Shown piece by piece: positions 1 to 8,191 of a stretch of 43,396 bases of DNA. A model generated the notes under the pieces. The model saw only the letters and a list, made by a program, of their open reading frames with translations. It searched no databases and was not told the origin of the DNA. The stretch comes from Rossellomorea vietnamensis NBRC 101237 (lineage in GTDB: Bacteria > Bacillota > Bacilli > Bacillales > Bacillaceae_B). How positions within the stretch are numbered: position 1 is the first letter of the stretch; each line of letters opens with the position of its first letter. Location: the NCBI RefSeq assembly GCF_001591825.1, contig NZ_BCVQ01000034.1, forward strand, positions 1 to 43,396, in the 5' to 3' direction. A program made the position numbers and the translations under genes.

Positions 1-46
1 ACCGCCAGCCCCGCGGAAAGCGAGCACCTGGAGTGGAAATCAACCA
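1..46. repeat. Dispersed repeat A, right end only
   Basis: The window opens inside a copy of the intergenic repeat called A here. The bases match the right third of the complete copies at 29875-29999 and 41614-41740 (GCCCCGCGGAAAGCGAG, then CCTGGAGTGGAAATCAACCA). The left part lies outside the window. Confidence 0.8.
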
Positions 47-60
47 ACACCATGCTTATA

Positions 61-98
61 AAAAAAAAAAAAACGACAAGCCACAGAGACTTGTCGTT
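61..98 (-). terminator. hemQ terminator
   Basis: On the reverse strand the hairpin AACGACAAG / CTTGTCGTT (72-80 with 90-98) is followed by a run of about eleven T (61-71), eleven bases past the hemQ stop codon. This is a classic intrinsic terminator. Confidence 0.9.
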
Positions 99-108
99 TG
101 TGATGTAT

Positions 109-855
109 TTAGTTCACGTGAAGGAATTTTGAGATGGCTTCTTCTTTTAATAGGTTTCCTACGTAGAAGGCACCGAATTCACCGAAGCGGGCGCTTACTT
201 CATCAAAACGCATTTCGTATACAAGCTTTTTGAACTGAAGCACATCATCGGCGAACAGAGTGACACCCCATTCGTAATCATCGAAACCAACAGAACCCGT
301 AATGATCTGTTTCACTTTGCCTGCGTATTGGCGGCCGATCATTCCATGACTTCTCATCATGTCACGACGCTCTTCCATCGGCAGCATGTACCAGTTATCA
401 TTCCCCTGGCGACGCTTGTCCATCGGATAGAAGCAGACATGCTTCGCTTTCGGAAGGATCGGGTAAATGCGTTCCTGTACGTACGGATTCTCGTAAGGGT
501 CGCCTTCTGAAGGCATGTAGTTACCAAGTTCCACTACAGAAACATATGAGAATGTCGGGATGGTGAACTCAGCGATTTTCAGCTTGTTGAATTCATTTTC
601 CAGCTCATTTAATTCTTCCATTGTCGGACGAAGGATCATCAGCATGAAGTCTGCTTTCTGCCCAACAATCGTGTAAAGGGCGTGGCTTCCTTCTTTTGCA
701 TCCTGAGTGCTGTTCAATCGATCTAAGAAACGGTGGAATTCTGAAATCGCCGAGGCTCTCTCTTCACCCGGAAGCATCTTCCATGAAGTCCAGTCCATTG
801 CGCGAAAATCATGCAGGGAATACCAACCATCTAATGTTTGTGCCGGTTCTGCCAA
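109..855 (-). CDS. hemQ: Coproheme decarboxylase HemQ (YwfI family)
   Basis: Last enzyme of the coproporphyrin-dependent heme pathway of Gram-positive bacteria: it decarboxylates coproheme III to heme b with peroxide. It is a soluble chlorite-dismutase-fold protein of 248 residues, close to the usual length. The family residues are visible: Tyr143 and Lys147 in FYPMDK (catalytic Tyr and propionate-binding Lys) and the proximal heme ligand His170 in [10 protein letters not shown] chose the TTG at 855, which lies 8 nt after AAGGAG. An in-frame GTG at 864 overlaps that Shine-Dalgarno and is less likely. It is a single gene reading away from pta, with the shared promoter region between them. Identity is firm from the near-identical pattern to B. 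subtilis YwfI. Confidence 0.95.
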   Translation of the reverse strand: MAEPAQTLDGWYSLHDFRAMDWTSWKMLPGEERASAISEFHRFLDRLNSTQDAKEGSHALYTIVGQKADFMLMILRPTMEELNELENEFNKLKIAEFTIPTFSYVSVVELGNYMPSEGDPYENPYVQERIYPILPKAKHVCFYPMDKRRQGNDNWYMLPMEERRDMMRSHGMIGRQYAGKVKQIITGSVGFDDYEWGVTLFADDVLQFKKLVYEMRFDEVSARFGEFGAFYVGNLLKEEAISKFLHVN

Positions 856-889
856 CGTAATCACTCCTTAAAGTACTTTTTCCAACTTT

Positions 890-917
890 ACTATATCATA
901 GTTTCACCTTAGAGTAA
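890..917 (-). promoter_or_regulatory. Candidate sigma-A promoter of hemQ
   Basis: Reverse-strand TTACTC (912-917) and TATAGT (890-895) with a 16-nt spacer lie 35 nt upstream of the hemQ start. The -35 is weak, so this is only a candidate. Confidence 0.4.
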
Positions 918-1062
918 GAATACAAAACCCAATGTCGCTAAAATGGCACAAATAGCGGATAGACGGTGGATTTCTGGAACACACTATCCTCGTAGATTGT
1001 CATACAGGCTTAGGCTATTCCCGGATTGGGTAAAAATTATTAGAAAACAAAGACTTTTATGT

Positions 1063-1076
1063 TGAAACCGGTATCA
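1063..1076 (+). promoter_or_regulatory. CcpA binding site (cre) upstream of pta
   Basis: TGAAACCGGTATCA fits the cre consensus TGWNANCGNTNWCA at every fixed position. Its centre is about 54 nt upstream of the start point predicted from the pta promoter at 1090-1117. Cre sites in that position activate rather than repress. B. subtilis pta is known to be activated by CcpA from a similarly placed site. Confidence 0.8.
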
Positions 1077-1089
1077 TTACTCCTTTTCC

Positions 1090-1117
1090 TTGAATTCCTC
1101 AATGAGAAGAGTATTCT
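1090..1117 (+). promoter_or_regulatory. Sigma-A promoter of pta
   Basis: TTGAAT (1090-1095), 16-nt spacer, TATTCT (1112-1117). The start point would be near 1124. The perfect cre just upstream supports the assignment. Confidence 0.6.
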
Positions 1118-1153
1118 AAGATTGGATATGTATAAATCAAGGAGGTTCCTCTA

Positions 1154-2125
1154 TTGAGCAACTTATTTACAACATTAAAAGATAAAGTAAAAGGCAAAGA
1201 GTTAAAGATCGTTTTCCCTGAGGGGACGGACGAACGCATTCTGACAGCAGCATCCCGTTTGTCTGCTGACGGCATCCTGACACCGATCGTAGTCGGAAAC
1301 GTGGATGAAGTGAACGCCAAAGCGGATCAGCTGGGTGTGAAGCTTGACGGCTGTGACGTCGTCGACCCGGCGTCATTTGCTGGCATGGACGAGCTTGTGA
1401 AAGCATTTGTGGAACGTCGCAAAGGTAAAGCTACTGAAGAAGATGCGAAGAAGATCTTACTAGACGGCAACTACTTCGGTACGATGCTGGTTTACACCGG
1501 CCAGGCTCATGGACTTGTAAGCGGCGCAGCCCACTCAACAGCTGATACGGTTCGCCCGGCCCTGCAGATCATCAAAACAAAAGAAGGCGTCCGTAAGACA
1601 TCCGGTGTCTTCATCATGGTACGTGAAGACGAGAAGTATGTATTCGCTGACTGTGCGATCAATATCACACCTGACAGCCAGGATCTAGCTGAAATCGCCA
1701 TCGAAAGTGCGAAGACGGCTGACATGTTCGACATCGATCCACGCGTTGCGATGCTGAGCTTCTCGACAAAAGGATCGGCTAAGTCACCTGAAACGGAAAA
1801 AGTGGTAGAAGCCGTATCTCTTGCTAAAGAAAAAGCACCGGAACTGACTGTCGACGGTGAATTCCAATTTGACGCTGCCTTCGTTCCATCCGTAGCGGAA
1901 AAGAAAGCACCGGGTGCAGACATCCAAGGGAATGCCAACGTATTCGTATTCCCAAGTCTTGAAGCAGGAAACATCGGGTACAAAATCGCTCAACGTTTAG
2001 GAAACTTCGAAGCAGTAGGCCCGATCCTTCAAGGACTGAATGCCCCTGTGAACGACCTTTCACGTGGCTGTAACGAAGAAGATGTGTATAAGCTTGCATT
2101 GATTACGGCAGCTCAGGCGCTGTAA
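1154..2125 (+). CDS. pta: Phosphate acetyltransferase
   Basis: Converts acetyl-CoA and phosphate to acetyl phosphate and CoA, the first step of overflow acetate formation. It is a cytosolic enzyme of 323 residues, the short PTA_PTB-only form typical of Bacillus. N-terminal IVFPEGTDERI and C-terminal regions such as NVFVFPSLEAGNIGYKIAQR are characteristic of the family. The start is TTG at 1154, seven bases after a GGAGGT Shine-Dalgarno at 1141-1146. It is monocistronic, with its own promoter, an upstream cre and a following T-rich terminator, so induction by CcpA during rapid glucose use is expected. No acetate kinase gene is adjacent. Confidence 0.97.
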   Translation: MSNLFTTLKDKVKGKELKIVFPEGTDERILTAASRLSADGILTPIVVGNVDEVNAKADQLGVKLDGCDVVDPASFAGMDELVKAFVERRKGKATEEDAKKILLDGNYFGTMLVYTGQAHGLVSGAAHSTADTVRPALQIIKTKEGVRKTSGVFIMVREDEKYVFADCAINITPDSQDLAEIAIESAKTADMFDIDPRVAMLSFSTKGSAKSPETEKVVEAVSLAKEKAPELTVDGEFQFDAAFVPSVAEKKAPGADIQGNANVFVFPSLEAGNIGYKIAQRLGNFEAVGPILQGLNAPVNDLSRGCNEEDVYKLALITAAQAL

Positions 2126-2143
2126 GGGAATCGATGTATCGGG

Positions 2144-2180
2144 AAACCGGATCCTTTAGGGGGTTCGGTTTTTTTTTTTG
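2144..2180 (+). terminator. pta terminator
   Basis: AACCGGATCC / GGGTTCGGTT hairpin with wobble pairs, followed by an eleven-T run. Confidence 0.8.
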
Positions 2181-2211
2181 CGGTGGTTGCCTGTTAAATA
2201 ACGCCATTTTT

Positions 2212-2288
2212 TTGACAGGCAAAAAATGAGGGGAATTCACCTGTCAAACGAGCCTCAAGTTTTAACAGACAATCCGATAAAGATTGTC
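2212..2288 (+). promoter_or_regulatory. Two inverted repeats upstream of lipL
   Basis: TTGACAGG (2212-2219) faces CCTGTCAA (2240-2247), a perfect 8-bp inverted repeat with half-site centres 28 bp apart. A second, tight hairpin GACAATC (2268-2274) / GATTGTC (2282-2288) follows. Both lie upstream of the lipL -10. They could be an operator or leader structures; no known regulator matches. Confidence 0.4.
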
Positions 2289-2319
2289 CAACCCCTTTTT
2301 CAGAAACCCCACCATTATG

Positions 2320-2328
2320 TGATATAAT
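2320..2328 (+). promoter_or_regulatory. Extended -10 promoter of lipL
   Basis: TGATATAAT is a perfect extended -10 (TGnTATAAT) 34 nt before the lipL start codon. No good -35 is visible, which extended -10 promoters tolerate. Confidence 0.5.
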
Positions 2329-2361
2329 GAGCTCGCATGTTGTAAGTGAAGGAGAAGCGTT

Positions 2362-3204
2362 ATGGATAAGGAAAAAGCATATGCACTGCTTCGTCAAGAG
2401 CGATGGAGAGTGATTGATCAATCAAGTTTGGGACCGATGTTCGGGGCCCTGCAGTCGTTTGCCATGGACGATACATTGTGCACGGTGATCGGAGCAGGTC
2501 AGTCTGATCCGACGGCACGCTCATGGGTCCATCATCAAACGGTTGTATTAGGTATTCAAGATACAAAGCTGCCGTTTCTTTCGGATGCTTTAAAGGTGCT
2601 GGAAGAGGAAGGCTACCGATATATTGTACGAAATTCCGGGGGCCTTGCGGTCGTGTTGGATGAAGGGGTATTGAATCTCTCATTGGTTTTCCCGGATTCT
2701 GAAAAAGGCATCGACATTAACCGTGGCTACGACGCTATGTGGCTTTTGGTAAAGGATATGTTCAAGGAATTTGATGTGGAGATCGAAGCGAAGGAGATCA
2801 CACAGTCTTACTGTCCCGGCAGTTATGATCTCAGCATCAACGATCAGAAGTTCGCAGGGATCTCCCAGCGGAGGATCCGGAACGGGGTAGCCGTTCAGGT
2901 GTATCTTTGCGTCAGTGGAAGCGGTTCTGAGCGGGCGAGGCTGATTCAGCGTTTTTATGAGACCGGACTGAAGGGGGGAACGTCGAAGTTCACGTTCCCG
3001 ACGATTGCCCCTGAGGTGATGGCTTCTTTATCTGAGCTCTTAGGAGTCGAATTATCGATTCAGGACGTGATGCTCCGCTTCCTGCAGTCGTTGAAAGGAT
3101 TCAGCGGCGAATTTTACAGCAGCGCCCTCCAGGGGGAAGAGTATGGGGTGTACGAGATGTATTATCAACGGGTCGTGGATCGGAATGAGAAGGTGCTGGG
3201 ATAA
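2362..3204 (+). CDS. lipL: Octanoyl-[GcvH]:protein N-octanoyltransferase LipL
   Basis: Amidotransferase of the Gram-positive lipoate pathway. It moves octanoyl groups from GcvH (loaded by LipM) to the E2 subunits of 2-oxoacid dehydrogenases, where LipA then inserts sulfur. The protein has 280 residues with a BPL/LplA-type fold. The catalytic cysteine is Cys151 in SYCPGSYD, followed by Lys163 in the INDQKFAG segment and the SQRR motif typical of the family. The ATG follows GAAGGAG by 6 nt. It sits between pta and rsfA as in B. subtilis (ywfL), and its product services the same acetyl-CoA metabolism as its neighbour. It ends in its own terminator. Confidence 0.93.
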   Translation: MDKEKAYALLRQERWRVIDQSSLGPMFGALQSFAMDDTLCTVIGAGQSDPTARSWVHHQTVVLGIQDTKLPFLSDALKVLEEEGYRYIVRNSGGLAVVLDEGVLNLSLVFPDSEKGIDINRGYDAMWLLVKDMFKEFDVEIEAKEITQSYCPGSYDLSINDQKFAGISQRRIRNGVAVQVYLCVSGSGSERARLIQRFYETGLKGGTSKFTFPTIAPEVMASLSELLGVELSIQDVMLRFLQSLKGFSGEFYSSALQGEEYGVYEMYYQRVVDRNEKVLG

Positions 3205-3211
3205 GGAAGAG

Positions 3212-3248
3212 AGCCGGACTTCTATATGGAATAGGGTCCGGCTTTTTA
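3212..3248 (+). terminator. lipL terminator
   Basis: AGCCGGAC (3212-3219) pairs with GTCCGGCT (3236-3243), followed by TTTTTATA. Confidence 0.8.
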
Positions 3249-3271
3249 TATTCCCACATTCCCGCCCCACC

Positions 3272-3301
3272 AAAAAACCAGCACGCCCACAGGCGCACTG
3301 G
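3272..3301 (-). terminator. rsfA terminator
   Basis: Reverse-strand hairpin over 3278-3301 (arms CCAGTGCGCC and GGGCGTGCTGG) followed by six T (3272-3277), just past the rsfA stop. Confidence 0.8.
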
Positions 3302-3313
3302 TTGGGAATACCA

Positions 3314-4141
3314 TTATTCAGCTACTTTTTCGAGATTTCCGTTTCGATCCATCTTGAAACGGGGTGCTTTCGATTCGTCTTCATCGAATACGACAAGCTT
3401 TCTTGCACGGTTCATGATTTGCATGAGTGTTTCGTAGTCTTCCTGCATCGTGACGGAGTTGTTTTCAAGGGCTTTGACTTTCTTTTCAAGCTCCGCGTTC
3501 TCTTTGCGGAGGTCGGAAATCTCCTGCTTCAATCTCTGATTCTCAATTTTTACATAATCGGAGTTCATATTGGTTTGGGCCAGGTTCTGGAGGTACGCGA
3601 TCACCTTTTCAAGTGTGACTTCCCCTTTTAGTCCCGAAGGCTTTACGACGTGGTTGGCAGCAGGTGCCTGTTGCGCCACGTAAGCGTGTTCCTCACTTGC
3701 TTCCACTTTAAAGTCCTGTGCTGCTTCTTCGGTTTCTTTCCCCAGTTGCTCCGTTTCCGGTACGTAGTTCTCATACTCGGCAAATTCCATTTCTTCTTCC
3801 GCTTCAGACATTGATAGAGACATAGCGTCTAAATCTTCGAAGGAAGGTGTCGGTGGCTGGTATAATAGCTTTTTTTTGCCGCCCTGGTCTTTCCCGAGGA
3901 TGCGGTGGCGCTGTTTGCGTTGTTTCTTTGCTAGTGAAAGAGCTTTCTCGTACTGGTGGCGCACGACGGCGTTCCAGCGGAATCCACATGCGGCGGATGT
4001 GCGGTTCAGTTTGTCCCCGACTTCCTCGAAGGCATTCAGTTGTGTACTGCCTTCACGCACATGACGTAAAACCGTTTCGGCCAATAATAAATCATTTTCT
4101 TCCGTCCAGGCATCCTGTCTTGTTTTCATCATCATTTTCAT
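3314..4141 (-). CDS. rsfA: Prespore-specific regulator RsfA
   Basis: Transcription factor that, in B. subtilis, is made in the forespore under sigma-F and tunes part of the sigma-F regulon. The first 70 residues form a Myb/SANT-like DNA-binding unit ([19 protein letters not shown], then [20 protein letters not shown]). The middle is acidic and low in complexity. Residues from roughly 175 to 255 form a coiled coil with heptads ([22 protein letters not shown]). I start at the ATG at 4141, preceded by TTGGGAG. An upstream in-frame ATG at 4192 has no Shine-Dalgarno and lies outside family conservation. At 275 residues it is slightly longer than the B. subtilis protein. It is monocistronic and reverse to its neighbours. 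Confidence 0.9.
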   Translation of the reverse strand: MKMMMKTRQDAWTEENDLLLAETVLRHVREGSTQLNAFEEVGDKLNRTSAACGFRWNAVVRHQYEKALSLAKKQRKQRHRILGKDQGGKKKLLYQPPTPSFEDLDAMSLSMSEAEEEMEFAEYENYVPETEQLGKETEEAAQDFKVEASEEHAYVAQQAPAANHVVKPSGLKGEVTLEKVIAYLQNLAQTNMNSDYVKIENQRLKQEISDLRKENAELEKKVKALENNSVTMQEDYETLMQIMNRARKLVVFDEDESKAPRFKMDRNGNLEKVAE

Positions 4142-4377
4142 CTCAACTCCCAAAGTTTTCTTAAAGTATTCGTTGATAAAAGGATGGACCATTTCTCAGG
4201 TTTTTATACGAATATGTTAAAATTATTTTCTGTCTGCTAGTTTCGTTGTATCAGTGATGAACGCATGTGAGATGGAAACGATGTTCACTTGCAAAACATG
4301 ACTGAAAACTGTATTCTATAACTCGATGTTTACGACGTATAAAGTCCATTTCAATAGATAGAAAGGGTTGTTGACAG

Positions 4378-4602
4378 ATGGCAAACGAATTCCGTGTTTG
4401 CGATGATTGTCAGGCCGTTAACCTAAAGACCTTGATTCCAAAATTAAAGGAGATCGATCCGGACGCACCGATTGACATTGCGTGCCAATCCTATTGTGGT
4501 CCAGGACGCAAAAAGACATTCGCTTTCGTGAATAATCGTCCTGTAGCGGCGTTGACTGAAGAAGAATTGATGGAAAAAGTGATCAAGAAAATAAAGAAAT
4601 AA
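4378..4602 (+). CDS. DUF1450 (YuzB-like) four-cysteine protein
   Basis: Small acidic protein of 74 residues that matches DUF1450. Its function is not established. The clear features are four cysteines in a C-x2-C ... C-x3-C layout (Cys8, Cys11, Cys36, Cys40), the last pair inside CQSYCGPG. That spacing recalls thioredoxin-like [2Fe-2S] ferredoxins, so metal or redox chemistry is possible but is inference. The ATG follows GAAAGGG by about ten bases. It is a lone gene between rsfA and the HD-domain gene, ended by a small hairpin. The same family occurs elsewhere in Bacillus genomes as yuzB. Confidence 0.85.
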   Translation: MANEFRVCDDCQAVNLKTLIPKLKEIDPDAPIDIACQSYCGPGRKKTFAFVNNRPVAALTEEELMEKVIKKIKK

Positions 4603-4605
4603 AGG

Positions 4606-4632
4606 GAAACTTCCAATGAGGGAGTTTTTTCT
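4606..4632 (+). terminator. Terminator after the DUF1450 gene
   Basis: AAACTTCC / GGGAGTTT hairpin with one non-Watson-Crick pair, then TTTTTTC. The remaining bases to 4871 hold no other clear signal except TATAAT at 4834-4839, the likely -10 for the next gene. Confidence 0.6.
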
Positions 4633-4871
4633 TTTCTTCTGATAAAAATAAATAAAGGTTTGCGCCTCTTTGGAAAAGGAAACTACATAAGGGGTAGAGA
4701 AATAATAGGAGAGATTTTTTGTCAAGAGTCCAAATTTTTTTGAAGGATTTGGAACGCTTGCGGTGGAACAATCAAAGGACAAATACCTATTTTTTTCGAC
4801 AAAATTCGAGATGAATGCGATGGAGCAAGTCGCTATAATAGAAATATGCTAGTTTAGGAAGAGGGTAGAAG

Positions 4872-6170
4872 ATGGAGTATGCCAAGCAGAAATTACATGA
4901 AGAAAAAGTATTTAAAGACCCTGTTCATCGCTATGTTCATGTAAGGGATCGCGTGATCTGGGATTTGATTGGGACAAAAGAGTTCCAGCGACTCCGCAGA
5001 ATCAGACAGCTCGGAACCACCTACTTGACCTTTCACGGAGCGGAACACAGCCGGTTCAACCATTCCCTTGGCGTGTATGAGATCATCCGCCGCATCGTGG
5101 ATGATGTCTTCGTCGGAAGACCGGAGTGGAATCAGGATGAGCGCCTGCTGTCATTGTGCGCTGCGTTACTGCATGATCTTGGGCACGGGCCGTTTTCCCA
5201 TTCCTTTGAAAAGGTGTTTCACCTCGATCATGAGCATTTTACCCAAGCCATCATCTTAGGGGATACCGAGGTGAATGCGGTTCTCGGTAAAGTAGCTCCG
5301 GATTTTCCGAAGCATGTAGCAGAAGTGATCGCGAAGACGTACAGCAATAAGCTGGTCGTCAGCCTCATTTCAAGCCAGATTGATGCCGATCGCATGGATT
5401 ATCTGCAGCGTGACGCCTATTTTACAGGGGTGAGCTACGGGCATTTCGATATGGAGCGGATCCTACGCGTGATGAGACCCCGTGAAGATCAGGTCGTGAT
5501 CAAGCAGAGTGGGATGCATGCAGTCGAAGATTACATCATGAGCCGCTATCAGATGTACTGGCAGGTATATTTCCATCCGGTGACGAGAAGTGCCGAAGTG
5601 ATCCTGACGAAGATTTTACATAGGGCGAAGGAGCTTCATGAAGAGTTCTATTCCTTTAAGCAAAGCCCGATCCACTTTTATTCCCTGTTTGAGGGGGAAG
5701 TGGCCCTTGAGGATTATTTAAAGCTCGATGAAGCGGTCATCATGTATTATTTTCAGATCTGGCAGGAAGAAGAAGACCCGATTTTAAGGGACCTGTGCGA
5801 GCGGTTCATGAACCGGAACTTATTCAAGTACGTGGAGTTCGATCCTGCGAAGGAATACAAAAAGCACAGTGAACTGGAAGCCCTCTTTAAAAAGGCGGGA
5901 ATCGATCCCGATTATTACTTGGTGGTGGACTCATCTTCAGACCTTCCATACGATTTCTACAGGCCGGGCGAGGAAGAGGAACGGCTCCCGATCCATCTGT
6001 TGATGAAGAATGAGGAGCTGCGCGAATTATCCAGGCAGTCGGATATCGTCGATTCCATCTCCGGAAAGCGCCGGACCGATCATAAATTATACTATCCAGT
6101 GGATTTACTATATGACGAATCAACAAAGAAGAATATTAAGCGCCAGATCCGAAAGATTCTGGAGCTGTAG
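4872..6170 (+). CDS. ywfO: HD-domain dNTPase-like phosphohydrolase (YwfO family)
   Basis: Metal-dependent phosphohydrolase of the SAMHD1/dGTPase-like HD group. Family members in Firmicutes hydrolyse dNTPs to nucleosides and triphosphate, so nucleotide-pool control is the likely role. The HD signature is present: RFNHSLGVYE (His64), then LLHDLGHGPFSHSFE (His101, Asp102, His105, His110) and the late Asp in QIDADRMDYLQRD. The 432 residues match YwfO full length, with the usual C-terminal accessory region. The ATG follows GAAGAGGGTAGAAG. TATAAT at 4834-4839 gives a plausible promoter with a poor -35. ywgA follows 46 nt downstream on the same strand, so the two may be co-transcribed as in B. subtilis. 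Confidence 0.9.
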   Translation: MEYAKQKLHEEKVFKDPVHRYVHVRDRVIWDLIGTKEFQRLRRIRQLGTTYLTFHGAEHSRFNHSLGVYEIIRRIVDDVFVGRPEWNQDERLLSLCAALLHDLGHGPFSHSFEKVFHLDHEHFTQAIILGDTEVNAVLGKVAPDFPKHVAEVIAKTYSNKLVVSLISSQIDADRMDYLQRDAYFTGVSYGHFDMERILRVMRPREDQVVIKQSGMHAVEDYIMSRYQMYWQVYFHPVTRSAEVILTKILHRAKELHEEFYSFKQSPIHFYSLFEGEVALEDYLKLDEAVIMYYFQIWQEEEDPILRDLCERFMNRNLFKYVEFDPAKEYKKHSELEALFKKAGIDPDYYLVVDSSSDLPYDFYRPGEEEERLPIHLLMKNEELRELSRQSDIVDSISGKRRTDHKLYYPVDLLYDESTKKNIKRQIRKILEL

Positions 6171-6216
6171 ACGAGGACCTGACAAATGCAATACTAGGAG
6201 TAGGAGATGACGTACA

Positions 6217-6726
6217 TTGTTGAAAGATCATGCAAAACTGATGAGTGCCTTCTTAGCCTCGGGTGAAGTGGTGGGAAGGAAGAAGCTTCAGAAGATGATA
6301 TTCATCGCCAAGAAGCTTGAATTCCCGTTTCAGGAAAAATTTCAATTTCATTTTTATGGTCCGTATTCGGAAGAATTGACGCTTCGGGTGGAGGAGCTAT
6401 GCAATATGGGGTTCATCTCCGAGGTGAAAGAGAAAAAGGGCGGCTACTATCAATACCGCTATACGGTCACGAAAGAAGGGGAGGACTTCCTGGAGATCTA
6501 CGAAAAGGATATGCCTTGCCTGAAGGATTGCCTTACGGATATGAACGTTCAATCAGCACGCTTTTTGGAGCTGGTTTCGACCGTCTTATATTTTGATAAC
6601 CTTTCAAAAGAAGAAGTCGTGGAAAAAGTGTTCACACTTAAGAGCAAGCAGAAATATACAGAAGAAGAAATTGACGAAGCCTTCGCTTACATCGAAGGAC
6701 TAAAAACGAAAAAAATCGTTCAGTAG
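6217..6726 (+). CDS. ywgA: YwgA family protein, winged-helix-like, unknown function
   Basis: Conserved Bacillus protein of 169 residues with no proven function. The first 110 residues look like a winged-helix module of the Panacea/SocA-related kind (GRKKLQKMIFIAKKLEFPF, FYGPYSEELTLRVEEL, a beta wing GGYYQYRYTVTKEG), which in other proteins acts in toxin-antitoxin or protein-contact roles; that link is only a resemblance. The start is TTG at 6217 with AGGAG ten bases upstream; a second TTG follows at once. It lies directly after ywfO and before a strong terminator, so the two probably form one unit. Confidence 0.8.
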   Translation: MLKDHAKLMSAFLASGEVVGRKKLQKMIFIAKKLEFPFQEKFQFHFYGPYSEELTLRVEELCNMGFISEVKEKKGGYYQYRYTVTKEGEDFLEIYEKDMPCLKDCLTDMNVQSARFLELVSTVLYFDNLSKEEVVEKVFTLKSKQKYTEEEIDEAFAYIEGLKTKKIVQ

Positions 6727-6743
6727 AGAACGTTCTTATAGGA

Positions 6744-6784
6744 TATAAAGGGGGATCACTCGACAAGAGTGATTCCCCTTTATA
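6744..6784. terminator. Bidirectional terminator between ywgA and the small membrane protein gene
   Basis: TATAAAGGGGGATCACTC (6744-6761) pairs over 18 bp, with one wobble, with 6767-6784; the loop is GACAA. Each arm ends in A/T-rich sequence, so it can stop transcription from both sides. Confidence 0.75.
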
Positions 6785-6787
6785 TCG

Positions 6788-6979
6788 CTACGATTTAGGT
6801 GATTGATCCATTTTTTCAATGATTCGATCAAGCTTTTCTTCAACCTGTTTGTCTTGCTCCCGCTGCTGGATCCTTTTGTTTCGAAGACCTTTTGCCACCA
6901 TAAAAGCGACAAAGACAATGGCTAGTAGAAAAGCCATCATGAACAATTGTAAAAACACATCGCCAATCGTCATGTCCAT
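6788..6979 (-). CDS. Small membrane protein, DUF4083-like
   Basis: Protein of 63 residues with one hydrophobic segment (about residues 8-30, LQLFMMAFLLAIVFVAFMVA), then a basic stretch and a charged helix ending EEKLDRIIEKMDQ. That layout matches DUF4083, single-span Bacillus proteins of unknown role. The ATG at 6979 follows AAAGGGTG on the reverse strand. A second Met at residue 3 is an alternative start. It converges with ywgA on the shared terminator. Its promoter is not obvious. Confidence 0.65.
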   Translation of the reverse strand: MDMTIGDVFLQLFMMAFLLAIVFVAFMVAKGLRNKRIQQREQDKQVEEKLDRIIEKMDQSPKS

Positions 6980-7059
6980 TCATTTCACCCTTTCCGTCGA
7001 GTGTATGGTATATCGTATTCGTCAGATGCAAATGTTGCCCGTGTGGAATTCCGGATTTG

Positions 7060-7124
7060 AAAAAAGTCGGAATCATAAGACAAGCCCGCTGAAAGGAATG
7101 CCTTCGCAGCGGGCTTGTCTTATG
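7060..7124 (-). terminator. Long hairpin terminator of the 4-OT gene
   Basis: A perfect 18-bp stem, CATAAGACAAGCCCGCTG (7074-7091) with its complement at 7107-7124, plus an inner AAGG/CCTT tip. On the reverse strand it is followed seven bases later by a T-run (7060-7065). Confidence 0.8.
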
Positions 7125-7132
7125 ACTTGCTT

Positions 7133-7318
7133 TTATTGGTCACTGAGTCTTTTGCCGCCGACGGCATAGTGCCCTTTCGTCATTTCTTCAATGAAGACGA
7201 CGATTTTTTCTTCAGGGGCACCGGTGGTCTCGCTGACGGCTTCGGTCACTTTTTCGACGAGGGCACGCTTCTGTTCTTCTGAACGGCCTTCGAGCATTTT
7301 TACGGTGATATAAGGCAT
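7133..7318 (-). CDS. 4-oxalocrotonate tautomerase family protein (YwhB-like)
   Basis: A 61-residue tautomerase of the 4-OT family. These proteins form homohexamers that use the N-terminal proline (Pro2 here, exposed once Met is removed) as general base in keto-enol tautomerisation of 2-hydroxydienoates. The sequence keeps the start MPYITVKMLEGR, a basic Arg in GRSEEQKR and the late VFIEEM segment. The in vivo substrate is not known. The ATG at 7318 follows AAGGAG by ten bases. It is monocistronic and ends in an exceptionally stable hairpin. Position and sequence match B. subtilis ywhB. Confidence 0.9.
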   Translation of the reverse strand: MPYITVKMLEGRSEEQKRALVEKVTEAVSETTGAPEEKIVVFIEEMTKGHYAVGGKRLSDQ

Positions 7319-7491
7319 AATGATTCGCTCCTTGCTTTCGGATTTGGTACAATCTGTGGTAGGCTCTTACTCTATAAATGTAATGGCTGGGGAATGAGAG
7401 AGCAAGTTTGATATGATATGTCATGAATGCAGGAATTTTTCTGTATACTATGGAATAAGAAAGTAAAACATTTTTTAAAGGAGTACATACT

Positions 7492-8178
7492 TTGGATACC
7501 ATTAGCTCACTTTTTGAGTCGATTTCCGTCTTTCGGTTGGAAGAGCTTCCGTTTGTCGTGATCGCCCTCGTCATGGCCTTTACGGTTCATGAGTTCGCCC
7601 ACGCCTATGTGGCATACAAGTTCGGGGATACGACGGCGAAAGATCAGGGAAGACTCACATTGAATCCGATTCAACATCTGGACCCGTTTGGGACCATTTT
7701 AATATTATTTGTGGGATTTGGCTGGGCGCGGCCCGTGCCTGTCATGAGATCCCGTTTTAAGAATCCGCGTTTGGCAGGTGTGCTGGTATCCGTGGCCGGC
7801 CCATTGAGTAACTTCCTGCTTGCCTTTATTGCATTCGGGATCTTTTACTTTTTTGTAGGGGTGACGGGTGGCGTCGGTGTGCCGCCGTTTGTCATTGATC
7901 TCCTGCAGATGATCGTTTACTTGAACGTATTGCTGTTTGTCTTCAACTTACTGCCGTTCCCTCCACTGGATGGGTACCGGATCATCGAGGACTTGTCACC
8001 GAATCATGTCAGGGCCAAACTGACCCAATATGAGCAATATGGCGTTCTATTATTTTTGATCATCGTCATCACGCCTCTGGACGAATATACGATCTGGCCG
8101 TTACTACAGGGTGGCATGACGGCGACCAATCAGGCATTCAGTGCGATATTCACGACGATTTTTTCAATCTTTAGCTAG
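7492..8178 (+). CDS. ywhC: Site-2 protease family membrane protein (YwhC, M50B)
   Basis: Intramembrane zinc metalloprotease of the M50B/site-2 group, 228 residues and strongly hydrophobic. The zinc motif HEFAH is at residues 33-37 in a first membrane segment, and the second family signature NLLPFPPLDG lies in a later segment with the third ligand Asp. About six membrane spans are visible. Substrates of this subgroup are not known. The start is TTG at 7492, eight bases after AAAGGAG. Its neighbour ywhD starts 13 nt downstream, so they form an operon. A TATACT at 7444-7449 could be the -10. Confidence 0.9.
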   Translation: MDTISSLFESISVFRLEELPFVVIALVMAFTVHEFAHAYVAYKFGDTTAKDQGRLTLNPIQHLDPFGTILILFVGFGWARPVPVMRSRFKNPRLAGVLVSVAGPLSNFLLAFIAFGIFYFFVGVTGGVGVPPFVIDLLQMIVYLNVLLFVFNLLPFPPLDGYRIIEDLSPNHVRAKLTQYEQYGVLLFLIIVITPLDEYTIWPLLQGGMTATNQAFSAIFTTIFSIFS

Positions 8179-8191
8179 GGAGTGACGTTTC

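Noticed and set aside
33..233. Forward open frame at the left edge
   Set aside because: It starts in repeat A and runs antisense through the hemQ terminator and 3' end; no family resemblance.
4142..4260. Possible sigma-F promoter for rsfA
   Set aside because: GAAAATA-like and GATAC-like pieces occur, but spacing and bases do not fit well enough to call.
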